A stretch of DNA of 64,000 nt from Calycina herbarum. Its lineage: Eukaryota > Ascomycota > Leotiomycetes > Helotiales > Pezizellaceae. A program made the position numbers and the translations under genes. Position 1 is the stretch's first letter. Each line of letters opens with the position of its first letter. The notes under the pieces are model-generated. The model worked only from the letters and a program-made list of their open reading frames with translations. It did not search any database and was not told the origin of the DNA. Shown here piece by piece: positions 33,814-44,300 of this stretch. Location: positions 62,001 to 126,000 of the forward strand of contig LLEY01000127.1 in assembly GCA_001414485.1 (NCBI GenBank), given 5' to 3'.

Positions 33814-35611
33814 ATGATCGGTCTCAACGACGTTCTACCTGTAGAATGGACATTGCTTGTCGTCTGCCTATGCCCTTTCGTCATCACATACATCGCTACT
33901 TCTCTCAATGCCTTCATAAACACGCAATGGCCACAGCACAATGCTAAAGCGCCATTGGCGCCATATGCTATTCCGTTCGTCGGGCATGCTTTTCTGTTTT
34001 TCGTTGACACCACCAAATTAGCCTCGATGGCGAGGTAAGTGATCGCCAAAAACGTAACATTGGCCTGAGCTGATCTTTACAAAGAAAGGTGTTCAAAGGT
34101 CCCACCCCTGTTCGATTGTCATTCTTCCACGTCGAAGCCAACGTCGTGTCGGGAGCCGAAAATATCAGCGCCATATGGAAGTCAAAATTGCTCGATTCCA
34201 AACCAGCGGTCTGCATGGTTATGAAGCGATTCTTCCATATGCCTAGCGACTCGCTCTCATACTACTTTTCCGATAATTCAGGCATTGGAATTCGTCCTCA
34301 CCCAAATAGCAACGTTCCTCAACACCATCGTTTATATTACCATACCCACAAAGTCACGCACAGCTTCATGAACGGCAAGACCTTGAATCCCTTCAGCATC
34401 AAGTTTCAGAAAAATCTCTTTCGTGGTATTGCCAACGAAGGTATAAGCAATCAATGGATTGAGAACAAGGATCTCTTTGGTTTTCTTCAGCAAATCGTGT
34501 CCACAGCAGCCATTGAAACCATGTGCAGCAAGTCAATCACTCGGCTAAGCCCCAATTGGGTCCAAGATTTCTGGGAGTTTGACCGGTCACTTCCATACTT
34601 TCTCAAGGGGTATCCAGCATGGTTTGCACCGAGAGCTTGGGCGGCACGGAGAAGGGTCTTAGATGGGCTGAAGAAGTGGCATGCATATGCGCAACGAAGC
34701 TTTACTGAGGCTTCTATTGGGAAAGACGGACACGATCCTTTCTTCGGTACCGAAATGATCAGGCAGAGGCAAGAGTATTTTGGGAGAATGGAATTCATGA
34801 ATGCGGACGCACTCGCAACAGAAGATTTGGGACTCATTTGGGCGTGAGTACCCCTTCAGCCATACTCGAGAAGGATGAAGCTAACATATCTTGTGATAGC
34901 GAAAATGCAAACTCGGTGCCAGCAACATTTTGGTTCGTACTAGAAATGTTCCGCAATAAATCACATCTTGTTCGCGCACGAGCAGAGGTAAAAGCGTGTT
35001 ACACATCGGAGAACGAATTCGACATCAACATGCTATGCAAACAACCATTTTTGCAGTCCGTCTACGCAGAAACGCTCCGACTTCGGACCTCGCTTTTTCT
35101 TGTCCGCGGAGCCGATCATGGAGACTTTCATCTCCAGAATTGCACATTTGGCAGAGGAAAAATGATCGCGATTGATACCGGTGCTGCTCATACTGACCAC
35201 AAAGTATGGAATACCGGAAATCCCGATAGCCCAAAGGGTGCTGATACCTTTTGGGCAGAGCGTTTTTTGGTTGACCCTCAGGACCCTTACAGTGGACCTC
35301 TGAAACCATCCCAGAAGACAAAGGCACTATCGGAAAAGGACACCTCAAGTGAAAAAGCAGAAGGTTCTACGAAATTCACGATGAAAGGTCTCGATGGCGC
35401 TTGGATTCCATTCGGTGGTGGGGTAAGACAATGTCCCGGGAAACAATTCGCAAAGCAGGAAATTATCTTGAGTTTTGCGATCTTGTGTACCGCCTTCGAC
35501 ATTGAGTTGCTGGAAGAGAAGAACTACGTGTCTGATATGAGGTATTATGGTCTGGGAGGAATGCCAGTAAAAGGAAAGGTCCCCTTCAAGATTAGATTGA
35601 GAGCGGGATGA
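33814..35611 (+). CDS. Cytochrome P450, CYP7/CYP8-like fungal clade
   Basis: Three exons, 33814-34034, 34085-34843 and 34900-35611, give 563 aa. The introns are 50 and 56 bp, and the junctions read ARKVFKGPTP and WAENANSVPATFW. An N-terminal membrane anchor (WTLLVVCLCPFVITYIA) comes first. The I-helix WAENANSVPATFW has Asn in place of the usual AGxxT, as in CYP7/CYP8-like enzymes. The ExxR motif YAETLRLR is at about residue 382 and the haem loop FGGGVRQCPGKQFA at about 498. Relatives include sterol hydroxylase-like and isomerase-like P450s; the reaction here is unknown. It is oriented away from the PTH11-like gene. No damage is seen. Confidence 0.9.
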
Positions 35612-36365
35612 GTGTAAAAGGACAAGTCTAGTATGAGCTCGTATTTTTCCGTTTGTGGTGCCTAATGGTAGAAAGCGATCCTCCAACCGAGCCAAAATCT
35701 TCATTTTGGCTTCTGCTATCGATCGCCTGAGTTTCAGAACAAAATCACGATAATTGAGCTACTGTAGAAACGTGAGGTGTTGGAGCCTATCCTTCTGGTC
35801 TCGCTTAGCTCAATCTGCTTGTTTGGATTTTCAGCTCACGTTGCCTCCCAATAAGCAAAAGTGCCCTTGTTATTCGAAAGTTACAAAATGTCCAAGATAC
35901 AATCTTAAGATAGCAGAACAATTCCTAATTATCGTCAAAATTCCCAGCCAGGCCCTCTAGAAACAGATGGCCAGGTAATGACTGCTCTAGCTGTCACAGC
36001 CCCGAGTCCCTACCCTAAACCTGAATCTTACAGAAAAATTAGTTTCGTTTTTACTTCCGAATTTTCATTGCAGAAGAACAAGTAAGGCGACGGCTTTTGA
36101 AAAAGCGAATATGGAAATGCTTGACACTGCAGGAATCGGGCGAGAAACAGTCGATCCTGATTTTTGAGAAATATCGTGAGTCGGACTTTCTCTATTCAGA
36201 TTTACTATGCTAACTATAAGCCCTCCAAGTACTAGTCTATTTCCCCGTCTATCGTATGCAAGGAGATTTCTGCCAACTCATTGACTCCCACCGACCCCGC
36301 CAACAAGTCTTTACCCCCAGCAAATTTTGCACGATTGAGTTTGGCTGCGATTCCATCCCGCCGCC
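35612..36365. other. Intergenic stretch
   Basis: No gene supported. It ends at the left inverted repeat of the transposon. Confidence 0.4.
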
Positions 36366-38845
36366 ATGTGTACCATGGTGCCCCCGTATACGAGGTATAC
36401 GCGTATACCATAGCTCATACGCGTATACCATATCCACTTTCACGAGCGTATGCGAGGCTATACGAGAAGTCTCTTTGATTCCCAGCCTCTTTTTTGACGC
36501 TATTCCCACTTTTTAAAGTATAAGTAGAACTTTTTAAAACATTAAGCAGAGTTTTTAAGTGGGCCTAAGAGGTTGGGAAATGAGTAAAAGGCTAGGAGAA
36601 CTTTTCTTTGCACTTTGCTTATCCTTTTACTACTAGGAGTTATAGTATATAGTTCGTGAAGTTATTCCCTTGTTTTCTTGTTTCTAACTCTCTTCTACTC
36701 TTAAGTTTACCCCTCATTTTACCCCGTATTATGGATATTACTAATATCCACTTATCTCCTTACAGAGCTCGTTTTATACCCTTTTTCTAGCTCTAGGAGC
36801 TGAACCACCTCATGTTGTCTTCTTTCTAGAGGGCCTTGCCGAAGAGTACGAAACTTGGTTTAAAGCAGGGCTAAACAATAGAGTTTTAACCTCTATAGCT
36901 CGCTTTAAGATACAAGACTTTCTTAACGATAACTATAAGTTCCTAGTTAGTATCTCCAAAGTAGAGAAAGCTCGTCTTACTTTAAAGAGACAACGTTTAA
37001 GAAAGAGCTTTGTTATAGAGGATTACTAGATTTTCCGGAAAGCTGAGGTGGTTTAAGTGGTATAATATAAGAAGTGCTACGTCGCTTATACCTAGGATAG
37101 CTTTAAGCTTATTATACGTACTTACTAAGTACTTAATCATGTTGGTTTATAACTCTTCTATTCCCTCCCCTCTTTCTCTCTTATAGCTCTTTCTAACTTT
37201 CTTTCTTTTAGGAGTTAATAAAACATATACCTAGGTTTCTAAATATTACTATAGTATCTTATAAAAGGATGTAGAATGGGTTCTTTCTCGTTATATAATA
37301 TGCCGCTCTAATAGAGCTAACAAAGAACCTGGCTTTATTAAGCCTATTATCTCTCGTTGTTATAGAGATTATATTTATATTAATCTTATAGACTTTACTT
37401 CTTAACTGGATCTACTACCTACTCTTGATAGTAATAAGATATACTGTTTTAAGTAGATTCTCTAAGTATAAGATCACTTCTCTCGTATATGCTAACTCTA
37501 TACTCTAAAGGATAAGAGTAGTAAAGAGGTTTCTAGAGCTCTAGATACTTATTTCCCTCTTTCTAAATAACTTCTTAAAAACTTCGGCTAATCATTTCTC
37601 TCTAGAATACTGGGTTTCTTATTATAGTGATCCTAGAGCTGTGTATAATAATAATAGAGGTGAATTTAAGAAATTCGTTACTTAGTTTCTTTAAAGTCGA
37701 AGCCTACCTATTCTATAGATCCCTAGATGCCCTTATTACCCCTAAAGTTAAGAAACAGTAGAGTAAGTAAACAAGGAGTTTAAAAGATGCCTTATATCTT
37801 ACTAGAGAGAGCTAGGTAGTAAGAACCTTTAAGCTTAGATAGCTCTTTTACCCTATATTTAGCTTACTATTAATACTACTAGAAACTCAGCTCTTCCTTC
37901 GTATATTACTCTCTTTAAGGTCTGGTTTAGGAGAAAACCTTACCAGCTTACTAATATTAATAACTTGTAAGTATTTACTTACTTCCTTTTTATTAAGTTT
38001 CTATACTAATTTATATAAGAGACTTGACGAGGAGCTAGAGTAGGTGGATAATACGCTAGAAGATAACTAGCTTCTTCTTACCGCTTTTAAGAAGCTTGTA
38101 AATACTAAGAACGAGCGGAACCGAGCCTATATAACGAAGAGTAATAAGGTTAAGGAGAGCGATTTATACTAAAATAGAGCCTTTGTTACTTTACTTATTC
38201 TAATAGAGTATCGGCTCTAGGTAAGTAAAGGTGTATATAATATAAGGTAGTAGAGTACTGCTCTAGAGGGTACTAGTTAGTGTCTTACTTCGGCCTTATT
38301 ATAGGCCGGTTCTAGTACTCTAAGCTGAATAAGGAGATAGGAGAACCAAGCTAGCTAATTAGGACCTTATCTTCTAGTAAGGCAAAGAAAGAGAGAACTA
38401 TAGCGCTGGGTGTTTGCTAGTAAAAGACTAATAACCGGTTAGGAGTAGCTGTAATATAGAGAGCCTTAAGGAAGCGAAAGAGAGCTACTATTATAGCTAC
38501 TAAAGTAAGTAAAGAAGAGGATACCTTTATAGATATAGTAGAGAACTAGGGAGAAGGAGAAGAAGAAGTAGCTAGAGTAATTATAGCTATAAGACCTCTA
38601 AAAGTAACTAAAAAGGGGGGTAGAGGGGGGGCTAGAAAGGGGGCTAGAAGAAAGAAGCTAAGGAAGTCTTAAAAAAGTAGGAATAGTCTTACTTTTTTCA
38701 AAGAATATATATATATATATACTATAGCCTTTGATTGTTGGAATAATATACGCTTGTGAATTCAAAGTTTCAAAGAATCATAGTATACGCATATACCATG
38801 GCTTATACGCATATACCTCGTATACGCTCGCACCATGGTACACAT
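36366..38845 (+). mobile_element. TIR transposon with integrase-type transposase, RIPped
   Basis: Inverted repeats of about 67 bp: the left begins ATGTGTACCATGGTGC (36366) and the right ends with its complement at 38845. Inside each is CGTATACGAGGTATAC-like sequence and two GCGTATACCAT-like subrepeats. The 2.5-kb element encodes an integrase (rve-type) catalytic core in one plus frame, which is the architecture of Ginger-like DNA transposons. The interior is RIPped while the inverted repeats and flanks are not. I do not see a clear target-site duplication. Confidence 0.72.
36800..38671 (+). pseudogene. Integrase-core transposase (Ginger/Gypsy-integrase-like) pseudogene
   Basis: One plus frame, broken by TAA/TAG at Gln sites. 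It contains GLAEEYETWFKAGLNNRV, a pre-integrase stretch (IFRKAEVV...KKCYVAYT, VLNHVG), and the DDE core: INLIDFTS at about 37,385 with DHFSR following, NNRGEFKKFVT near 37,655 (Asn where the second Asp is expected, a G-to-A change), and KETVE at about 37,750. It then has TTRNSALPSYITLF, VWFRRKPY and a basic tail (RGGARKGARRKK) ending at TAA 38671. Integrase-type transposases insert DNA by a DDE mechanism. The lost Asp and multiple stops show that it is inactive. Confidence 0.72.
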
Positions 38846-39031
38846 CTACACAAATCTCGTTGCGGCCCGATCTTTTGCCGACCTTTTGCCTAAGCGCGGC
38901 GTCTCATCAGGCAAACCAAGACCAAGACCAAGTTCAGCATGCTCACCTCTTGCTCTTGTTTGGACCTTCAAGACTGATATTTATTTCTCCGTCCCTGCGC
39001 CTCCAGACTCTTGACGACTCACCCAAAAAAC

Positions 39032-39514
39032 ATGTCAGAAATCCCCCAGCAACAATGTGCTACCAGCATGGCCCCAAAATTGTTGTTCGCTCAAGATGCA
39101 TACGTTGATGGTCAACAGGACGTTTACGTTGTTGTGGCACTCTCACAGCGAAAACAAAGCCAGATCATGAGCACAGTCGGGAAGTCGCATTGTGAAAATC
39201 AACCATTCCCTACATGGAACCTTGTCGGTCAAGCACTTTCGGAGGCTCTTTTCAACGGACAAGGTCATCTGAAGTTGAAATCAACAATGGATATGCATCG
39301 GAGAGATTACCTCTTATTCGAAAGAATCTTCGAAGGCAGACGCATAAGCAAGTCAAGCACTGCTCCAGTCACGCAATCTATACTCGAGGTTGATTTCGGG
39401 AGGCAGTTGGATTGCATGTGGCTAGGATACTGGAAAAGAGCGCGCCCAGTTGTGGAAAAGTTGGTTCGAGAATGTTGGTGTCATTCTAGTATCATATTAT
39501 TCTCCCTAACATGA
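39032..39514 (+). CDS. Hypothetical protein
   Basis: ATG 39032 opens a 160-codon frame (MSEIPQQQCATSMAPKLLFA...), with a middle section DYLLFERIFEGRRI and LEVDFGRQLDCMW that looks like ordered protein. No family is recognised. A possible GTGTCA donor near 39,478 with an acceptor at about 39,526 would change the last residues. It sits just downstream of the transposon and may be truncated at its 5' side. Confidence 0.35.
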   Translation: MSEIPQQQCATSMAPKLLFAQDAYVDGQQDVYVVVALSQRKQSQIMSTVGKSHCENQPFPTWNLVGQALSEALFNGQGHLKLKSTMDMHRRDYLLFERIFEGRRISKSSTAPVTQSILEVDFGRQLDCMWLGYWKRARPVVEKLVRECWCHSSIILFSLT

Positions 39515-40249
39515 TTACAGCAATAATCAACCTCGCCAAGCTAAGTGAATCACATCACCCTCAGTCAGATGGAGAAAGTGGAGGTGTTGAGAGGCAAGAA
39601 ACGATGGACGAGAAGGATAATGGCCTACTCGAAAAGCCTTGCTGATTCAAACCGTTTTGAGCCTGAATCATGTGCTTCGGTCTTTGCTTGAAGTCGTTTT
39701 TGAAAATCACCATAGATGACGGGCAGTCTCTTAGAAAAGGAGTGGATAATATTTCACCAAAGGATTCATTTGGTTGGAGACTTGGTGCAAGACATGGCAA
39801 ATACGATCTGATTCTATGCTTCCCAAGAATATCGCCCTTTAAGTCACTCCAGTTACCCCTTCTCTATCCTGCGGCTCAGGTCCGAAGCTCTCTTGTAAAA
39901 TCACTGCCTAGCATTCGCAACCTCGAGAAGCACATCGAATGATTGTTTCACTAATCACTGTCTGGGGGAGCCCCAAGTTGACAAGCTGGACAGTCTCCCG
40001 CTCTGCTTCCTCCATCGACCGTACCCCATGGTTTGGGCCAGTTGTTTGGACAGAGTTGCGAGTCCGTACGGTGTGTATGGCCACACCCAGAATATGTGCA
40101 TGTAACGTGATTGCACATATCCTGTGAGGTGTCAACGTAGAACCAGGAAAGAAAACTTCAACTTACTTGTAGCTTAGCTATCCGTCTAATGTTCAAACGT
40201 GTTCTTGGGCAGAGTCTGGTTTCGAAAAGTGCTTTTGAGATAACTGTAA
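39515..40249. other. Stretch between hypothetical gene and MFS fragment
   Basis: Short ORFs only. The expected N-terminal two-thirds of an MFS transporter are not recognisable here. Confidence 0.4.
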
Positions 40250-40746
40250 GGCCTAATATCTACACTTCCCAACGATACCACAATTCGAGCTGCACAATAT
40301 GGGTACGAAATCTTACTCGGTTTTGGACTAGGAGTTAGCATCAGCACGTTATTCCTCACAGTCCCCGAAAACGTCGAAAGGATATATCAAGGTGCGTATT
40401 TAATATTCAATGGCCTTCTATGCATACTTACAATGACGTAATAGCTGTTGCACTAGGATCAATAACCCAACCTCGAAGCTTCGGGGGAGCCATAGGGCTG
40501 GCAGCCGTGACGACTGTGTTGATATCAAATTTCAACTCTAGTCTTTCGGAGCAATTATCGTCCGGTGAGAGGTACGATATTTTGCAGTCAGCTGCTGCTA
40601 TAAAAATGCTTCCTCCTTCGGTTCAGACATCTACCAGAATTGAGTTCGGAAAAGCCTACAACGAGCAGATGAGAATTGTGATCGGACTAGCAGTCGCTCA
40701 GTTTATTGCTACCTTTCTAATGTGGAAGAAGAGGCCTTCTCATTAA
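40250..40746 (+). pseudogene. MFS transporter, 3' fragment
   Basis: The C-terminal end of a drug:H+ antiporter-like major facilitator. Exon 40250-40391 (GLISTLPNDTTIRAAQYGYE, then LLGFGLGVSISTLFLTVPENV) is spliced across a 53-bp intron (GTGCGT...CGTAATAG, 40392-40444) to AVALGSITQPRSFGGAIGLA, then a last helix (VIGLAVAQFIATFLMW) and a basic end. An in-frame TAA directly precedes 40250 and no upstream exon with the first ten or so helices is visible. The gene therefore appears 5'-truncated, perhaps linked to the nearby transposon insertion. The remaining part could not transport. Confidence 0.7.
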
Positions 40747-41344
40747 AAAAACAGCATTTTTCCGCTGCTTGACATGTCGTAACCACCCGCATATGTTGTT
40801 TTGGCGAGGTGTCGATGATATCCAATAATTTTAATTACATGGCTGAACAGGTTGTCTCGAATACCTCACTCGATGGTACCGAATTTCAATTGGACCAGGA
40901 GATATCCTTAGCGAGACGGGGCAAGAAGAATGAATTTCCATTGCGTTTTACCTTCAAGTTGATTTGACGTCGCAGTTACTATGTTAGCTTACCAATTCTC
41001 AAAACTTGAGGACAATTTGACACTCAATCAAGTACTACACGAAACACAAGTCCAATTTTCCACGCTATGCTAGTCCACTTTTCTGTTCTTCTCTCCCCCC
41101 ATTCTCCCAAAAGTACACATATCCACCACCCTCGCACAAGAGGTGGACAAAATAAAAGAAGAATTGTCAATAGTGGAGATAATTTCAAGTATCCCTCCAA
41201 TATCTCGCCATGAATAAACGCCATACCAAATGCATGCGTATTATAAAAAAAGAAAAAAGAAAGCTGATGTATAATCTCAATTCGTACATTGACCCCCCCT
41301 CGGTCTCCCCTCCCCTTATATTTCGTCCAATTTTAATTGTCGTC
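40747..41344. other. 3' flanks of MFS fragment and THO2
   Basis: Non-coding. It should hold the THO2 3'UTR. No polyadenylation site can be fixed by eye. Confidence 0.4.
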
Positions 41345-44300
41345 TCAAGTACGTCTGGGTCTCTTATCATGACCCCTCGAGTCCAGGCCCCCCTCCTCCC
41401 CACGTCTCTTCCTCCCACTATCCCCACGGATATCCCGTTCCCCACCTCTCCTCTCATCACCTCTCCCCGAATCTCGATTTCTCCCACCACCACCACGACT
41501 CTCCGAGCCTCTATCTCCACTCCAAGGACCCTCATGCGGATCCCTCACCACATCGCGTTCTCGAACATCACGACGTCCCGACTCTCTATCTCTATGCTCG
41601 CGTCCGCCTTCTCGTGAACTAACACCTGGTTCCCTACCAGTCACAAGATCGCGATGTGGTGAGCGGCCTGGATGGTGTTCTCGTTCAGCCTCCCGCTCAA
41701 TTGCACGATCACCACCTCTACGATCGCGATGCTCGCTTCTCGAAGGACGTTCATCCTCGATAACTGTACGCTTCGACTCTCGAGGCGGGCGATCCGGACT
41801 TCGCGAAGTTCTTCGACTATGACGACCTGAACGGCCTTCACGTCTACTACTGCGGTCCTTCTCTCTGTCCTCGCTAGGAGGAGCCTCACTATTGGCAAAA
41901 AGCTCGACACGGTCCGGGATTTGATCTCTAGACATATCTCTCGGTCCCGGTCTTCCAGGTGGAGGTGGCGGAGGAGGCGGAGGAATCATGCTATTCGGCG
42001 AGGCGCTAATTGGTGATTCCTGCTGCATCCCAGCACTGACTCTTCCACGACCACGAACATTCATACGATCAGGACCATTCTGTTGACCTGCTTGTTGAAG
42101 CATGGAGTTGATTCCAGTAAGTTGACGTCTTGCGCCACCACCGCGTTGTTGCCGTTGTTCGTTCGTAGATGCTGGACCCGTGGGTGGCACCATACCATTC
42201 GTACTTGGGGTGATAGGACTTTGCTGTGCTCCTTTTGGTCCCAAGGGAGGAGTAGCAGTATTCACCACAGGGACTGGTGGTCTATTTCGACCCCCCCCGC
42301 TGTTATGCATCTGATTTGGAGGCAATGGTGGTCTGTTATGCGGTTCACTTCCGAAAGCCGCCTTCATTCTGTCGGGATGCATTGGAGGATTGGCAATAGG
42401 AGTTTGAGGGTTTGATCCAATGACTCTCATCCTATCTGGGTGCATCGCAGTTGGTGGACCCCCTACGGTGGGTGTACTTGGTGTAGAACTAGATTGTAGA
42501 GCTCCGTTATCGAATTGACCTGAAGCCGTTCGTCGTGAGTGACGAGCTGATGCTGGTCCAGTCGGTGGTTGCTTGTCTGGAGTTGGGGGTCGTGCGATGT
42601 GTTGTTCTAGTTGAACTCTACTATCTCTCCCATCACTACGAGCGGGGCCACTGGTGTTGCGATTATTTCCACGGATATGTCTATCTCTTGGACCGGAGGG
42701 TATATCCTGAGAAGGTGCAGGATTCAGACGGCCAAAATTGGCATCTTGCTGCGGTGCTGCTGCATTTAATCTACCATGATTTGGGTCAACTGTACGTGGG
42801 AGTGGTGGAGGCTGAAAGGCCCCGGATCTGTCGTTTCGTTCAATAGATCTCTCAGAAGGTCGGTCATTGCGAGGTCCAGCAGGTGGAGGAGCAATTTCGT
42901 CATTGCGGCCTCGAGAAGAAACATGAACATCTCCAGGCACCGCGCGACTTGGCCGATCATCACGTCTGCCTTCTGGGGGGTCCCGATCAGCTCCGTGACG
43001 TCTTGGTGGTGATTGCGCTCGAGGCGGTCCTCTCTCTCTGTCGTCTCTGTGTCGACGTGGTGATTCGGAACGAACATCGGACGATATAAGTGCAGCACGC
43101 TCAGGATTGATGATTTCCTGTCTCTCTGAATTGACATGGGAGATTCTGTCGAGTCTGTCAGGGTTGATGGGCGGTGCACCACGATCTCCTGATACTCCTA
43201 ATGTTCTAGGTGGAGGCATGCCATTCTCGCGAGGTAATCGACCACTGCTATCGTTGGAGCGGTTTGCACTGACAGCTCTATCGATATTTGCATTGTCACG
43301 AGATGAGTCCGGTGTCCATCGAGGTGGAGGATCAGGTCTTGTACGCTCTCGATCGGGTCCTGGAATTCTATCAGACGGTCTTCCGAATTCTCTAGGACCA
43401 GGCTCGCCACCGCGTCGGTCATTACCAGGATATTCGCGAGGTGGGGGTCGATCACCAGGCCTATCAATCCGGCTCTGGTCTCTGACATCCCTACGATCAG
43501 GATGGCGAGGGTGTCTATCAAGAGATCGACCTGGAAAGGGGACCTCTGGTCGGACGGGCAAACTAGGTGGGCCACGATCAAGTACCGCGGAAGTATTATT
43601 GCCTCTAGATGAATCAGGGCGAGGTGGAGGGTTGGAATGGGATTGTGCCGATGAAAGGGCTTTGGCTGCATTCTCTCTTCGAATTCGTTCTCGTGTGATG
43701 AGGACTTCTGATCTCCCGTCTTTGGGCTCTGGTGCACTTTGCGATACAGGATTTGCAGGTTTGCTTTCAGATGCCACCTTCGAAGCTTTTGTGCCTGCTG
43801 CAGCATTCTTGGCATCGTCAACTTCGCCGTCTTCAACCTCTCCGGCTTTAGGAGTAGATACATTGGCGGCGCTAGAAATCATTAGTTGAATTGAATAATT
43901 GACAAACGGAGAATTGACTGACCTTGCTCGTGAAGGCTTAAACTCCGGCGCAGTAGGTTTCAACGTGGCTTTCGGTGTTGATGATTTTGTTTGCGAGGAT
44001 GGCGTCGAGGAGTTTCCATTTTGCCCCGGTTTGCCCTAGACGAATCCATTAGATCAAATTCATCATATATCAATACAAAGATAGCAACTTACCATTGAAT
44101 GTCCAAAAGCTTGGACCAGGACCCAACTCTTCATGCGTTTCTTCAATTGAACCAAGACAGCATTGCCAGTGAGAGACAGATCCTCTCGGTGACCCTTTTC
44201 TCTCGCCGCAATTGTTTCGAGCTGCTTGACGAAGCCGTGTCCCATAAAGTCTATCATAGGGAACACCTCACCGACAGTCTTCAATACTGTAATTGCGTTT

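Noticed and set aside
43107..43889. 260-codon plus-strand open frame
   Set aside because: Antisense to the low-complexity Arg/Pro-rich THO2 tail, whose codon pattern leaves the other strand open.
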